Shown piece by piece: positions 1 to 9,425 of a stretch of 38,988 nt of DNA. The stretch is from Candidatus Bathyarchaeota archaeon (GTDB taxonomy: Archaea; Thermoproteota; Bathyarchaeia; TCS64): assembly GCA_018652685.1 (NCBI GenBank), contig JABIBQ010000005.1:1-38988 (forward strand). Reading direction: 5' to 3'. The translations under genes and the position numbers were made by a program. The notes below the pieces were generated by a model. It saw only the letters and a program-made list of their open reading frames with translations, ran no database searches and was not told the origin of the DNA. Each line of letters opens with the position of its first letter. Position 1 is the stretch's first letter.

Positions 1-969
1 ATCGTGGAGGTCAGGCTCGGTGCAACGAAATCTGAGGGGGGGACAAGGTCAGTTTCATATACCTTGGGTGGACAGACTGCCCCGGCATTCTACAACTTCC
101 AGGCGCCTCCCAAGAACAAGCCAATAATAGCACTCGACGTTTTTGACTGGGCCAAGGTGCCCCTGAGCAAGGCCGTCAAGATGCATTTCAGGGAGTACCT
201 ACAGGATACAGGTGAATGGGCTCGCGTATGCGTCGAAAAGTACGGTGCAGAGATGATTAACCTGCACCTACTGACCATCGATCCACTGATCGATGACGCA
301 TCACCTAAGTCAGCTGTCAAGATTGTTGAGGATGTCTTACAGGCGGTCGACGTACCAATAAGCATCGGAGGATGCGGAGACCCACAGAAGGACCTGGCGG
401 TATTCACGGCTATCTCCGAGCAAATCGAGGGAGAACGCTTACTCATCAACTCGGTCACACTCGACATGGACATCGAAAAGTCTGCAAAGCTCATCAACGA
501 CCATGACAACGTTGTCGTCGCGTTCACATCAATGGACGTGAACAAGGCGAGGGAGCTCAACAGGAAGCTATACGACCACGTCGACAAGAGCCAGATAGTC
601 ATGGACACAACCACAGCGGCTCTAGGCTACGGCCTAGACTATGCGTTCACCGTAATGGAAAGGTGTAGGTTAGCCGCGCTCAAGGGAGACCCCGAACTCA
701 ACCACCCAATGTCCAGCGGGACCACCAACGCGTGGGCCGCAAGGGAGGCGTGGATGAAGATGGGTCCCGAGTTCGCCCCGAGGGAGCTAAGAGGACCAAT
801 ATGGGAGACAATCACGGGTCAGACGCTCCTGCTCACTGGTGTCGATTACTTCATGATGATGCACCCAGCTGCGGTGAACGCGTTGAAGCAGACGATCGAC
901 AACCTCATGAAAGGTAAAAACCCCACCGAGACCACGAACTGGGTCACGGTGACGGTTGGAGGTAATTAA
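1..969 (+). CDS. cdhD: CODH/ACS complex delta subunit CdhD (5'-truncated by window edge)
   Basis: Small subunit of the corrinoid iron-sulfur protein of acetyl-CoA decarbonylase/synthase. With CdhE it carries the methyl group between H4MPT and the A-cluster. The frame is open from base 1. The first visible residues include the conserved GATKSEGGTRS block that lies near the N-terminus of the family, followed by the TIM-barrel start around ALDVFDW. A GTG at base 4 is formally available, but about 321 residues is short for this family (usually near 390-430), so the true start is probably upstream. The gene ends 1 base before the cdhE start codon and carries the cdhE ribosome site inside its last codons, so the two are translationally linked. 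cdhA, cdhB and cdhC are not visible and would be expected upstream. Confidence 0.93.
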   Translation: MVEVRLGATKSEGGTRSVSYTLGGQTAPAFYNFQAPPKNKPIIALDVFDWAKVPLSKAVKMHFREYLQDTGEWARVCVEKYGAEMINLHLLTIDPLIDDASPKSAVKIVEDVLQAVDVPISIGGCGDPQKDLAVFTAISEQIEGERLLINSVTLDMDIEKSAKLINDHDNVVVAFTSMDVNKARELNRKLYDHVDKSQIVMDTTTAALGYGLDYAFTVMERCRLAALKGDPELNHPMSSGTTNAWAAREAWMKMGPEFAPRELRGPIWETITGQTLLLTGVDYFMMMHPAAVNALKQTIDNLMKGKNPTETTNWVTVTVGGN

Positions 970-970
970 G

Positions 971-2383
971 ATGCCAGCTAAAGAACTGAGCCCAATCCAG
1001 ATCTATAAGCTCCTACCGGGTACCAACTGCGTCGAGTGCGGTGAGACCAACTGCATGGCCTTCGCGGCAAAGCTGGTGAACAGGGAGGCACTTCTTGATG
1101 AGTGCACGCCGCTACTGGCTACCGAGTACACTGAAGCGTTCGCGGAGCTCTGGGGCCTACTGAAGCCAGCTGTAAAGGCTGTAGAGGTCGGCACAGGCGA
1201 GAACGCGTTGACATTGGGAGGTGAGTATGTCCTCTACAGGCACGATTTCACCTACTTCAATGAACCGGCTATCGCCATCGATGTCAGCGACGATATGGAG
1301 GACGAGGAATTTGAGACAAGGGTTCACGTACTGAACGATTTCACCTACAACTACATCGGAATGGATCTTACCCTCGACATGCTGTCGATAAGGTCCACGA
1401 GTGGAGACCCTGTAAAGTTTGCGGAGGCCGTGAAGAAGGCAAATGACCTGACAAGGAAGCCGCTGATGCTCTGCTCCCACGACCCAAAAGTCATGGAAAA
1501 GGGGCTTGAGTTGGTAGCCGATAAACGACCGCTCATCCACGGAGCAACCAAGGACAACTGGAGTGAGATGGCTGAGCTAGCCCTAAAATATGGTTGCCCA
1601 ATAGTTGCCTATTCCCCAGGGGACCTTGACACGCTCAAAAGTATTGCTCTAACCTTAGAGGAGTACGGCTTAGAGGACATTGTACTTGACCCAGGCACAC
1701 AGCCAATCGAGCACATGTCAACAAACCTCGATATATTCACGACTCTCAGATGGGACTCGATAAACGAGGAAGAGGAAGGACTGGGCTATCCCTTACTAGG
1801 TGCACCAATGGTTGCCTGGGGGGTAGCCGAGGAGGACCCTGTCCTGAACGAGTGGAACGAGGCCCAACTAGCTGGGGCTCTCATCACCAGGTTCACGGAC
1901 ATGATAGTTGTACACGGTATAAGCGGCTGGTCGATACTACCACAGATATTCCTGAGATCGAACCTGTACACCGACCCGCGGAAACCCGTCGCAGTTGAGG
2001 CTGAAGTGATCACCATTGGTTCGCCAACCGAGGATTCACCGGTGCTTATGACCACCAACTTCGCACTGACCTACTATACAGTGGCCAATGATATCGAGAA
2101 CGCCAAGGTTGACAGCTACTTACTTGTGGTTGACAGCGAAGGCATGAGCGTCGAGAGCGCCGTGGCTGGCAGGAAGATGACAGCCGACACGGTCGCCGAG
2201 GCCATCAAGGAGTTCAAGTTGGAGGAGAAGGTGAAGCACAGGAACATCATCATCCCCGGCAGATCCGCACGCCTCAGCGGCGAGATCCAGGAAGCTTCAG
2301 GGTGGAGTGTATCCGTCGGGCCTCTCGACTCCAGTGGCATAGCCAAGTACGTCGAGGAGAAATGGAACCCCTACCCCGAGTAG
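971..2383 (+). CDS. cdhE: CODH/ACS complex gamma subunit CdhE (corrinoid iron-sulfur protein, large subunit)
   Basis: Large subunit of the corrinoid iron-sulfur protein, which accepts methyl from methyl-H4MPT on its cobamide and delivers it to the acetyl-CoA synthase centre. The N-terminal [4Fe-4S] motif is complete: Cys20, Cys23, Cys28 and Cys45. It is followed by a TIM-barrel region and a C-terminal cobamide-binding region. I chose ATG 971 over an in-frame upstream codon at 956 because a perfect GGAGGT lies at 958-963, 7 bases before it, and the resulting protein begins MPAKELSPIQIYKLLPGTNC as the family does. Length 470 residues is normal. The TAG stop at 2381-2383 is one base from the stop of a convergent gene. 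Confidence 0.95.
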   Translation: MPAKELSPIQIYKLLPGTNCVECGETNCMAFAAKLVNREALLDECTPLLATEYTEAFAELWGLLKPAVKAVEVGTGENALTLGGEYVLYRHDFTYFNEPAIAIDVSDDMEDEEFETRVHVLNDFTYNYIGMDLTLDMLSIRSTSGDPVKFAEAVKKANDLTRKPLMLCSHDPKVMEKGLELVADKRPLIHGATKDNWSEMAELALKYGCPIVAYSPGDLDTLKSIALTLEEYGLEDIVLDPGTQPIEHMSTNLDIFTTLRWDSINEEEEGLGYPLLGAPMVAWGVAEEDPVLNEWNEAQLAGALITRFTDMIVVHGISGWSILPQIFLRSNLYTDPRKPVAVEAEVITIGSPTEDSPVLMTTNFALTYYTVANDIENAKVDSYLLVVDSEGMSVESAVAGRKMTADTVAEAIKEFKLEEKVKHRNIIIPGRSARLSGEIQEASGWSVSVGPLDSSGIAKYVEEKWNPYPE

Positions 2384-2384
2384 G

Positions 2385-3395
2385 TCAAACCCATTTTATG
2401 TAACTGTCAGGGGAGCCCGCACCACCTACTAAAACTCGGTTGCGGGGGGTACGACCCTTTATTTCTTCAAGAATACCTTTGAACTGGATTCTATCCCCTA
2501 CCTCGAATAGACTACCGTATAATCCCTCGAAAGAAACTACCTCAGAGACCTCGTCTGCGCCCTCAACCCTGTAAACCGCTGGTAGATAAATGGAATCCCT
2601 GTTATCGCTGACAGTAGCGGTACCTTCCACCACTTTCTTTCTGTGGTACGTGTTATCGCCATAATGCTCGGTTATCTCTTCATCTGTTCTTATCGGGTGG
2701 ACTGAGAAATACGTGTCCTCAAAGTACCCATAGTTCCACCTTTTCTCGGCGATGTTCCTCATGTCATCGATGCTTAGCGGGAACTTTTCAGCTCGATTCC
2801 TCACCCACTTCTCTTTTTCCTCGGGCGTAACGGATTTCAAGAGGTCAGCCTCTTCTATCAACTCCCCTAATACTTCAATGAGTTTCCTTGACGCATCGTA
2901 TCCGTGGACTGTGAGATCAATATCGCTGAAAGAGGGGTTGTGGGACCCAGTCAGGATACTTCCCGTCACACCGAGACTGTTTTTTATTCCGGTTTTTTCC
3001 TCAAGGACCGTTGATAGATCTAATAGTTTTCGTTCAAGGGAGTCCTTTGCTCCCCTCCCCTTGATTTCCTGGAGCTTCTCCCTCGCGCTGTAGTATTGTT
3101 TCACATGATTCTTGGGTACCCAGGAAATCGATATATTTCGAACATGGCAATCGAACAGGTATTGAGAGTAATTCTCTTTGAGATACCTGTACGTGTTCTC
3201 GACCTGGCCTACGTGGTAAAAGGGAAGCGTCCTGCTGTACCTCTGTCCGTCCCTCTCCCATTTCCCATCGAGTGATGGCACATACTTCAGGTATGCTGTG
3301 TAGCCGTCTGGAGGGTGAAGATAACCAACCACGCAGAACAGGTGGTCATCCACAGTCTGGATAAAATCCCTGTCTTTCGGCTTCACGGTGTACAA
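2385..3395 (-). CDS. Predicted nucleotidyltransferase, paralogue A
   Basis: Last gene of the mch-fwd operon, starting 3 bases beyond the MptN-like stop, probably at TTG 3395. The 336-residue protein has a minimal nucleotidyltransferase signature in its middle: GSILTGS around residues 145-151 and the metal-binding pair Asp158-x-Asp160 (SFSDIDL). The N-terminal 100 residues (VGYLHPPDGYTAYLKYVPS) and the C-terminal 80 residues (a beta-rich VFEGLYGSLFEVGDRI-type stretch) are shared with a second copy at 12928-13929. The whole architecture is therefore conserved, not just the catalytic motif. The substrate is unknown. Position after C1-pathway and cofactor genes suggests a role tied to methanopterin or its regulation, but that is inference. 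It converges on cdhE with 1 base between stops. Confidence 0.72.
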   Translation of the reverse strand: MYTVKPKDRDFIQTVDDHLFCVVGYLHPPDGYTAYLKYVPSLDGKWERDGQRYSRTLPFYHVGQVENTYRYLKENYSQYLFDCHVRNISISWVPKNHVKQYYSAREKLQEIKGRGAKDSLERKLLDLSTVLEEKTGIKNSLGVTGSILTGSHNPSFSDIDLTVHGYDASRKLIEVLGELIEEADLLKSVTPEEKEKWVRNRAEKFPLSIDDMRNIAEKRWNYGYFEDTYFSVHPIRTDEEITEHYGDNTYHRKKVVEGTATVSDNRDSIYLPAVYRVEGADEVSEVVSFEGLYGSLFEVGDRIQFKGILEEIKGRTPRNRVLVGGAGSPDSYIKWV

Positions 3396-3397
3396 CT

Positions 3398-4270
3398 CTA
3401 CCTGAGCTTAGTCATCACGTGGTCTATTAGAGCCTCTGTTATGTCAAGCTCCGTGACGGATTGGAGTCCTTCCCATCCTGGAGTGCTGTTGAGCTCAATG
3501 ACGTAGGCTTCGTCTTCCGTCTCGATGATATCGACGCCTGTGTACATCAACCCAAGTTTCTTTGACGCTTTCTGACTCATCTCGATTGCCTCATCGCTGG
3601 GGGTGTACGGGGCGGCTTTCCCGCCGCTGCTGATGTTGGTCTTCCAGTCATCAGAGACTCTTTGCATCGACGCGACAACCTGGTCCCCGATGATGAAGAC
3701 CCTGATGTCCTTTCCCCCGTGGGGGATAAATTCCTGAATATAGTACACACTCTTTGTCATCTCAAGTGCCCGGAAGACTCGGTATGCCACATCCTCGTTG
3801 GATATCCTTGTAATCCCCATACCGAGTGACCCGAACAGGGGCTTCACCACAACATCTTCTCCCAGCTCTTTGAACGCCTTCATGGCCTCGCTGAAGCTCT
3901 CCGTGACAATGGTTCGCGGGGTGTTGATCCCCTCTTCCTCAAGAAGAGCGGAGGTATAGTACTTGTCCACGGCTTTCTCGATGCTTCTGGCTGGGTTGAT
4001 GACCTTGACTCCCATGTCCTCGATGCGCCTCAGGGCGTCCATCCTGTAGAAGACCTGTTCAGCAGTCCCACCGGGCACCCTCCTGACAATTACTGTATCA
4101 TATTCGTCGACCCCGAACCCTCTAACCGAGATTCTAGGCGTTCCACCGATCCTTGCAATTAATTTTGTGACGGGAAGGAGGTGGGACTCTACTCCCCTAT
4201 TCTCGAAGCCCTTCAAGAGCCGGGAAATGTGCCATTCTTTCCTGTCCGAGCCGATGATGCCTACCTTCAC
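3398..4270 (-). CDS. RimK/MptN-family ATP-grasp alpha-L-glutamate ligase
   Basis: ATP-grasp ligase of 290 residues. The order of elements fits the RimK/CofF/MptN family: an N-terminal Rossmann-like region (MKVGIIGSDRKEWH), a lysine-bearing nucleotide site (VVVKPLFGSLGMGI), and the C-terminal metal-binding acidic/Asn segment VIELNSTPGWEGLQ. MptN adds glutamate to tetrahydromethanopterin to make tetrahydrosarcinapterin. CofF adds the terminal glutamate of F420, and RimK modifies ribosomal protein S6. Its place directly behind fwdC in the H4MPT operon favours an MptN-like role, as for the ATP-grasp gene found in bacterial H4MPT clusters. The sequence alone does not separate these subfamilies. 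Confidence 0.8.
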   Translation of the reverse strand: MKVGIIGSDRKEWHISRLLKGFENRGVESHLLPVTKLIARIGGTPRISVRGFGVDEYDTVIVRRVPGGTAEQVFYRMDALRRIEDMGVKVINPARSIEKAVDKYYTSALLEEEGINTPRTIVTESFSEAMKAFKELGEDVVVKPLFGSLGMGITRISNEDVAYRVFRALEMTKSVYYIQEFIPHGGKDIRVFIIGDQVVASMQRVSDDWKTNISSGGKAAPYTPSDEAIEMSQKASKKLGLMYTGVDIIETEDEAYVIELNSTPGWEGLQSVTELDITEALIDHVMTKLR

Positions 4271-4273
4271 GTA

Positions 4274-5131
4274 TTACGCCTTCTCAGCTACCAGTATTTC
4301 GGCTTTTCCGCCTACAGCTAGGTCGCCTCGGTAACGCCTCATCGGCATGTCGAGGTATCGTGCAGTGTCTATGCCGAGGTTATTCGATAGCTGCCTGATG
4401 TATAGCCTCATGAATGTGGGTGTATAGGTAGTGTCGTACTTGTATGTTGGAAGCAGTTCAGTTACGCCTCCGAAACAGGCTATGAAGCCTCCATTTCCTT
4501 TGGCTTGAGCTCCCAGTCTCTTCCCAGCCTTCCCGAAGATCAGTATCTCTCCTCCGTTCATGTGGACCCCAGTGAAGGGTCCAGTGTCTCCGGAGATAAC
4601 GATCATCCCTCTCCTCATGAAAGAACCGATCTCAGACCCAGCGTTACCGTTGACTTGGATACATCCGCCGGTCATCCCCTCTGCGCTGCCCCTATAGGCC
4701 GCACCGACCAGGTTGCCTGCGTTCCCGAGGACCCTGATTAGCCCTCCCTTCATCTCCGCACCACACCAGTCACCGACATCTCCAGCAATTGTTAAGTCTC
4801 CGCCAGTCATCTGGGCGCCCGTGTGCATCCCAGCATCTCCCTGGATGACGATTCGCCCCGCTGTCATGCATTCCCCAATATGCTTGATGTGGCGGGCATC
4901 GCCGTCTATCACAATCAACTGCTTATCGGGTGTCTCGGCTACCTTACCCTGGGCGTGGATGTATTCTTTCATTGGGTAGATTTTGTTTCCGTAGTAGATT
5001 TCCATCTCCCTGATCTCAGAGATCGTCTTTCCCGCGAATCTATCAGGTGAGATTACATCTGCCTCGATTGGGATCATACTGAAGCCCCTCGGGGTTAGCA
5101 CTATTTTCTTCAACTCAGGCACTCTCCACAC
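4274..5131 (-). CDS. fwdC: Formylmethanofuran dehydrogenase subunit C
   Basis: Scaffold subunit of the formylmethanofuran dehydrogenase complex, built from a right-handed beta-helix. The central 150 residues are Gly-rich repeats of the type GDAGMHTGAQMTGGDLTIAGDVG, the GXGXG fold also found at the C-terminus of glutamate synthase. The start is uncertain: GTG at 5131, GTG at 5122 and TTG at 5113 are all in frame, and all three overlap or touch the end of ftr (stop at 5115-5117). An AAGGAG sits only 3 bases before 5131, so 5122 is equally plausible. Tight coupling to ftr implies co-translation. Length is in the usual range. Confidence 0.92.
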   Translation of the reverse strand: MWRVPELKKIVLTPRGFSMIPIEADVISPDRFAGKTISEIREMEIYYGNKIYPMKEYIHAQGKVAETPDKQLIVIDGDARHIKHIGECMTAGRIVIQGDAGMHTGAQMTGGDLTIAGDVGDWCGAEMKGGLIRVLGNAGNLVGAAYRGSAEGMTGGCIQVNGNAGSEIGSFMRRGMIVISGDTGPFTGVHMNGGEILIFGKAGKRLGAQAKGNGGFIACFGGVTELLPTYKYDTTYTPTFMRLYIRQLSNNLGIDTARYLDMPMRRYRGDLAVGGKAEILVAEKA

Positions 5132-6041
5132 TCTCCTTCAAACTCATCTGGAATTTCCCAAGCTTACCGTCAAAGTTGACCGCGGTAATCCATTTAATGC
5201 CCTCAAATTTGGTGGCAGCTTTCACAGCAACTCCCATGGCTTTCATCACCGATGCCTCGTCAAGACCGTTGATAACAATTTCAAGCACAGAATTTACCCC
5301 GTCGGGTACCTTGCTGTCCTTGAAGCTGTGCTTGATCGCTGGGCAGAAGGGCGTGTTCGTGCTCGCCTTTAGGAAAGCATACGTCGATCCAACTCTGCTT
5401 CCGCTCCTGCAAAGCCCTCCTGGGAACGGAGTGACTACTCCATTTATTTCATGAATCGCGTCAATGGCAGCCTCGGACGCCTTTAGCGTGATATCCTCAG
5501 TATCACCCATAATCAACAGGTTTCCACCGGCGACAGCCTTCTTTGCCCCTATCTTTTCCTCGATGAGGAACTCGCCTTCCATTACGGGTATCCTCCAGAA
5601 GCGTTTCCTGCTCTGCCAACCATCGCCCATCCGCATCTTCACCTGGTACCCATCCCCGAAGAAGCGGATACTCTTACCGATGTCCAGCATCGTGTCTGCG
5701 TCCTTCTCTGGTAAACCATTGAACACGGCCGTGCTGGGGCAGGTAAGAACACATTGTCCTAGCCTGCTTAACATGGACGCGGCCAACTTTTTCTTCGAAA
5801 AACCATAGACCATCACCGCTGTTCCTGGTCTGCCGTCTGGTGACTCGTCTGCTGGAATTTCTTTCTCGATCGCAGCCTCGCAATCACAGGCAATGACGCT
5901 AGTCGCGAAGCCTGACATGGAAGTGGCTGCGATATTAGCCCATTTCTGGGTCGCCGCAGTGATTATCAACCTGCTTCCCCACATGGAGAAGCCCTCTGCG
6001 AACGTGTCTTCGACCTGAACGCCGTTAACTAAAAAGCTCAT
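5115..6041 (-). CDS. ftr: Formylmethanofuran:H4MPT formyltransferase
   Basis: Transfers the formyl group between formylmethanofuran and tetrahydromethanopterin, the second step of the archaeal C1 branch. The N-terminus VNGVQVEDTFAEGFSMWG is typical of the family, as are TAATQKWANIAATSMSG and the C-terminal VNFDGKLGKFQMSL. I place the start at ATG 6041, where ATGA overlaps the fwdA stop. A GGGGGGTGA lies upstream at a sensible distance, whereas the ATG at 6047 would sit almost inside that ribosome site. The product is about 308 residues. It lies between fwdA and fwdC rather than in its own operon, the gene content of bacterial formyltransferase/hydrolase (Fhc) complexes. Confidence 0.95.
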   Translation of the reverse strand: MSFLVNGVQVEDTFAEGFSMWGSRLIITAATQKWANIAATSMSGFATSVIACDCEAAIEKEIPADESPDGRPGTAVMVYGFSKKKLAASMLSRLGQCVLTCPSTAVFNGLPEKDADTMLDIGKSIRFFGDGYQVKMRMGDGWQSRKRFWRIPVMEGEFLIEEKIGAKKAVAGGNLLIMGDTEDITLKASEAAIDAIHEINGVVTPFPGGLCRSGSRVGSTYAFLKASTNTPFCPAIKHSFKDSKVPDGVNSVLEIVINGLDEASVMKAMGVAVKAATKFEGIKWITAVNFDGKLGKFQMSLKESVESA

Positions 6042-7744
6042 TTCCATTCACCCCCCGCTTTATGCACCTTCTGAACCGGTAGATACTCGTCCTCTACCTG
6101 GTAGTTACGAAGGCTCACGGTGTAGTACTGATTGAAGTCCCTCTCAAGGTCCTTCATGAGGTCAGCCTCAATAGCCTCTGGGATCTTGGCGTCCACCCAG
6201 TGGGTTGCCCCCATTGGAGTCGCCTTCACTTCGCCGTTCTTCACGACGACCTGACCGCCCTTTATCGTGTAGGCTGCCTTTGCGAACGCTTTTTCAAGCT
6301 CCTTGTACTTGCTTGGTCTCCACTCCGTGGGGTCAAGGTCATACATCGCCAGATCGGCGTCTGCCCCTACTCCCAGATGTCCCTTATCCTTTAACCCGAG
6401 GGCCTGGGCTGTCCCCGCTCTTGTGGCCACCGCCAACTCGTTGAAGGTGTACTCGCGGTAGTTGCTCGCGAGTCCCGTGCGCTTGAGGACGGCCTTGTTG
6501 AGCTCCCTCATGGTGTCGGTTCGCGCCTGCCTGCTCATGAGCCAAGCCATGACCTTTGGGTAGTACGTGAAAGGACCACCGTTGGGATGATCCGTCGTCA
6601 TGTATACCTTCCAAGGGTCTTTGATGAGCAAGGCTAGTTCCAGGCCTATGCCCCACTGGACAGTGTTTGCTGGGTTATTCTTCTTGAACTCATATGGCAC
6701 GACTCCCGCGCCTGCCTCCATCTCGACGTCGCTGTTGACCCACTTGTTTCCCGTCATGTTCCAGAGGGCGAATTGCCATGGGCCGTCCCCGGTCATGGTT
6801 GTGGTATTCGTAAAGATTAGCTGGCCAAGGTCAAGTGTAACGTGCTCGTTCGCGTTCACATACTTTGAGACGTGATGTGCACCTGATTTGACGTTCCTCC
6901 AGTTATCCCCCGCGAGGGCATTGAACTGGCAGTGTACCACGTGAATGGTGGTCTTACGGCCTGTCTTTGGCTTGATCTTTTTGGCCACCTCCATGGTCTC
7001 GACCGTTGTCTTGTAGTTTCCAGGCATCCCCAGGTTGTTGCAGTGCAAGTGGATCGTGTGAGGTAGCTCAAGCTCCTCGTTCGCCTTGGCGAGGGCAGTA
7101 ACAATCTGTCGGGGGGTGATATCATAATCCTCGACCTTTCCGTCCAGCCCGAAGACGTTTCGTCCCCACTTCCAGTTCTGGACCCCCCCTGGGTTGACTA
7201 TTTTCACTGCATAGCCCCTTGTGGCTCGCAGCAACCAGGCCATGTATGCCTTTAGTTTATCGAAATCTCCATCCCTGATGTACTTCATGACGAAGTAGTT
7301 GTTCCCAAGGAGGGTGAAAGCCGCCTTGTCAATGATGGGGGTATCATTGAGTTCCTCGTGGACATGCCTCGCGCCAATAGGGGGCATTGCGGCCTCCATG
7401 ACGCTGGTGTACCCCATCTCTGCGTATCTGTATCCTGTCACGAATGTTGATGGACAGCTGTATCCAACACCGCTTCTCGTGACGCTGCTCTTTTTGACGA
7501 CATCCTTTCTATGGTCCTCTGGTCGCATGAGGCGGCCGATGTTTATCTTGCTCCCAGCGATGTGGCTATGAACGTCCACTCCACCGGGCATCACTATTTT
7601 CCCTGAGGCGTCGATTACTATTGCGTTCTTCTCCCTGACTGACTCGACGATCTTACCTTTGCTCATGGAAATGTCCAATATCTCGCCGTCAATCGCGTTC
7701 AGCGGGTCGAAAACGTAGCCATTCTTGATGATTATATCCTTCAT
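6038..7744 (-). CDS. fwdA: Formylmethanofuran dehydrogenase subunit A
   Basis: Amidohydrolase-fold subunit that condenses formate with methanofuran (or hydrolyses formyl-MFR in reverse). Metal-binding His59-x-His61 is present in GGVDVHSHIAGSKIN. A candidate carboxylated lysine lies in YAVKIVNPGGVQNWKWG, and the family's C-terminal region DADLAMYDLDPTEWRPSKY is intact. It is 568 residues, full length. ATG 7744 overlaps the fwdB stop as ATGA and its own stop overlaps the ftr start, so three genes are translationally coupled. Retention of the metal ligands suggests an active enzyme. Confidence 0.96.
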   Translation of the reverse strand: MKDIIIKNGYVFDPLNAIDGEILDISMSKGKIVESVREKNAIVIDASGKIVMPGGVDVHSHIAGSKINIGRLMRPEDHRKDVVKKSSVTRSGVGYSCPSTFVTGYRYAEMGYTSVMEAAMPPIGARHVHEELNDTPIIDKAAFTLLGNNYFVMKYIRDGDFDKLKAYMAWLLRATRGYAVKIVNPGGVQNWKWGRNVFGLDGKVEDYDITPRQIVTALAKANEELELPHTIHLHCNNLGMPGNYKTTVETMEVAKKIKPKTGRKTTIHVVHCQFNALAGDNWRNVKSGAHHVSKYVNANEHVTLDLGQLIFTNTTTMTGDGPWQFALWNMTGNKWVNSDVEMEAGAGVVPYEFKKNNPANTVQWGIGLELALLIKDPWKVYMTTDHPNGGPFTYYPKVMAWLMSRQARTDTMRELNKAVLKRTGLASNYREYTFNELAVATRAGTAQALGLKDKGHLGVGADADLAMYDLDPTEWRPSKYKELEKAFAKAAYTIKGGQVVVKNGEVKATPMGATHWVDAKIPEAIEADLMKDLERDFNQYYTVSLRNYQVEDEYLPVQKVHKAGGEWK

Positions 7745-9021
7745 TGTGCTGCCTCCTTGAGCCCTCTGAGAATCATATCCAGTATGTGTTCGTCTGAGTA
7801 GACCCCCTCTGGTGGGTCCACTATCTTGGACAGTCTTAGCGCGATGCCGTCCATCCTGTAAGCAGTTCCCTCTGTCTCAACTCCCGCTGTCGCTACCGGG
7901 ATTACGATCTTACTTAGCATTGTTGTAGGGGTTATCTTCTGTTCAAGCGTAATCACCGGTATCTTGGTCAGATGCTTTGCCGCGTCGGCTGGGAATGTTG
8001 CTCCCGGGTCTGATCCGATAATTATCGCAGCATCAACCTCTCCCGAAGCCATCAAGTCGACGGCCGTGAACTCGCCTGGGTTGTACCGTGGATACCCCTT
8101 GCTGAAATCGATGGCGTAGGGGTAACCCGTCTGCCATGTCGCAACGGTGTTTGCACCTGCGACATTGTAGTGTCCCCTCATGGGGGTCAGGACGAACTTT
8201 GTCTTTCGGTTTAACTCCGCCACGAGGCCAACAGCCGCGTCAATGTTCATATGCCTCCCCTCGCTCTGGGTCAACCCCAGTCCGAAGAAAACTACGCCGT
8301 ACTTTGCCTTTGCCATCTCGGCTGCAAGGGCCTTGATGTCCTCCATCTTGATCCCTGCAACCTCGGTTGCCTCAAGTTCCTCTCCCCTGACTATTGCTCT
8401 CAGAGTCTGGAGTAGCTCGTAGTCGCTGTTTGGCTCCACCTGTACGAACTTGTCGGCGAACCTGGCCGTCCCAGTCTTCCTGACATCGACGGCAATGACT
8501 TTCCTCCCTTTTCTTCCTTCGACGTACATCCCCTTGGGCATCACTGAGTAACGGGTGATGTGCCTGAGGTGGGCCGCCGTTGGATTCGCACCCCAGAAAA
8601 CTACGAGGTCTGCCCTATTCATGATATCTCCCAGCGATGCCTTGGACTCTCCGACTTGTTGCAGGGCTAGGATTGTAGGACCGTGACATACTGATGCCGT
8701 ATTGTCCACTATTCCTCCCGTTACCTCCGCTATCTCGATTGCCTTGCTTATCGCACCGCACTCGGTTGAGCTGAGCCCATAGATCAGCGGGCGTTTTGCA
8801 TGCGATAGAATATCTATTGCTGCTTGAACTGAATCCTCGATTGAAACCGGTTCATTGTCAATGAAAGCGGATTCAACCCTGTGCTTGCCGTGGTTCAGGA
8901 ACTTTGACCTTGATACAGCACACGCGTTCTTTAGCCCGGTGATGTGCCCGTCTTCGACGGATGCTTCTAGGTCGTCGCATAGACAGCCACAGAAGGGGCA
9001 CACGATATCTGTTTGCTCCAT
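7741..9021 (-). CDS. fwdB: Formylmethanofuran dehydrogenase subunit B (catalytic Mo/W subunit)
   Basis: Molybdopterin- or tungstopterin-binding subunit that reduces CO2 to formate, which is then passed to FwdA. The N-terminal [4Fe-4S] cysteines Cys8, Cys11, Cys15 and Cys34 are present. The metal-ligating cysteine is Cys112 in NTASVCHGPTILAL, so this is a Cys form and not the selenocysteine form. Retention of both cluster and metal ligands distinguishes it from the inactive FhcB of aerobic methylotrophs. ATG 9021 overlaps the fwdD stop as TGATG. The protein is 426 residues, normal for FwdB/FmdB. Confidence 0.96.
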   Translation of the reverse strand: MEQTDIVCPFCGCLCDDLEASVEDGHITGLKNACAVSRSKFLNHGKHRVESAFIDNEPVSIEDSVQAAIDILSHAKRPLIYGLSSTECGAISKAIEIAEVTGGIVDNTASVCHGPTILALQQVGESKASLGDIMNRADLVVFWGANPTAAHLRHITRYSVMPKGMYVEGRKGRKVIAVDVRKTGTARFADKFVQVEPNSDYELLQTLRAIVRGEELEATEVAGIKMEDIKALAAEMAKAKYGVVFFGLGLTQSEGRHMNIDAAVGLVAELNRKTKFVLTPMRGHYNVAGANTVATWQTGYPYAIDFSKGYPRYNPGEFTAVDLMASGEVDAAIIIGSDPGATFPADAAKHLTKIPVITLEQKITPTTMLSKIVIPVATAGVETEGTAYRMDGIALRLSKIVDPPEGVYSDEHILDMILRGLKEAAQ

Positions 9022-9413
9022 CAGGCGTCCTCCCTGAGTGTGTTGACAACTTCCTCCAGTGTCAGCACCTTTCCTTTCCCCTTTTCAACTATCGCGGCTA
9101 TCCCCTTCATCACTGGCATACCCGTGCTCCCCGTCCCAGACCCATACACTTGATTGGCCCATGGGCCATAAGGGAAGAATACCAATCCCGGGTCAAGATT
9201 CTTGTCCGTGACCCAGTTGACGGTTACTTTTCCAGTTGCCGTGGTGACTCGGACGCGGTCCTTTTCCTTGATCCCTAGCGTTTCGACGTCATCAGGGCTC
9301 AGCATTATATGGTTGACGCTGTCGAAGTAGCTGTCTGAGGATTTTCCCTCCTCCAGCCCGATGCCCTGTTTTGCCGTCCTCCCCGAGATGAGGATGACCT
9401 CAATCTTTGTCAT
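9021..9413 (-). CDS. fwdD: Formylmethanofuran dehydrogenase subunit D
   Basis: Small molybdopterin-dinucleotide-binding domain of the formylmethanofuran dehydrogenase, which in the larger family is the C-terminal domain of formate dehydrogenase-like enzymes. Visible family features are ISGRTAKQGIGLEEGKSSDS near the start, the central IMLSPDDVETLGIKEKDRV, and the FFPYGPWANQVYGSGTGSTG loop that contacts the cofactor. It has 130 residues. It lies 12 bases after mch and overlaps fwdB. No polyferredoxin subunits (FwdE, F, G, H) follow in this operon, so the electron donor must be encoded elsewhere. Confidence 0.93.
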   Translation of the reverse strand: MTKIEVILISGRTAKQGIGLEEGKSSDSYFDSVNHIMLSPDDVETLGIKEKDRVRVTTATGKVTVNWVTDKNLDPGLVFFPYGPWANQVYGSGTGSTGMPVMKGIAAIVEKGKGKVLTLEEVVNTLREDA

Positions 9414-9425
9414 CGAAGGAACTCC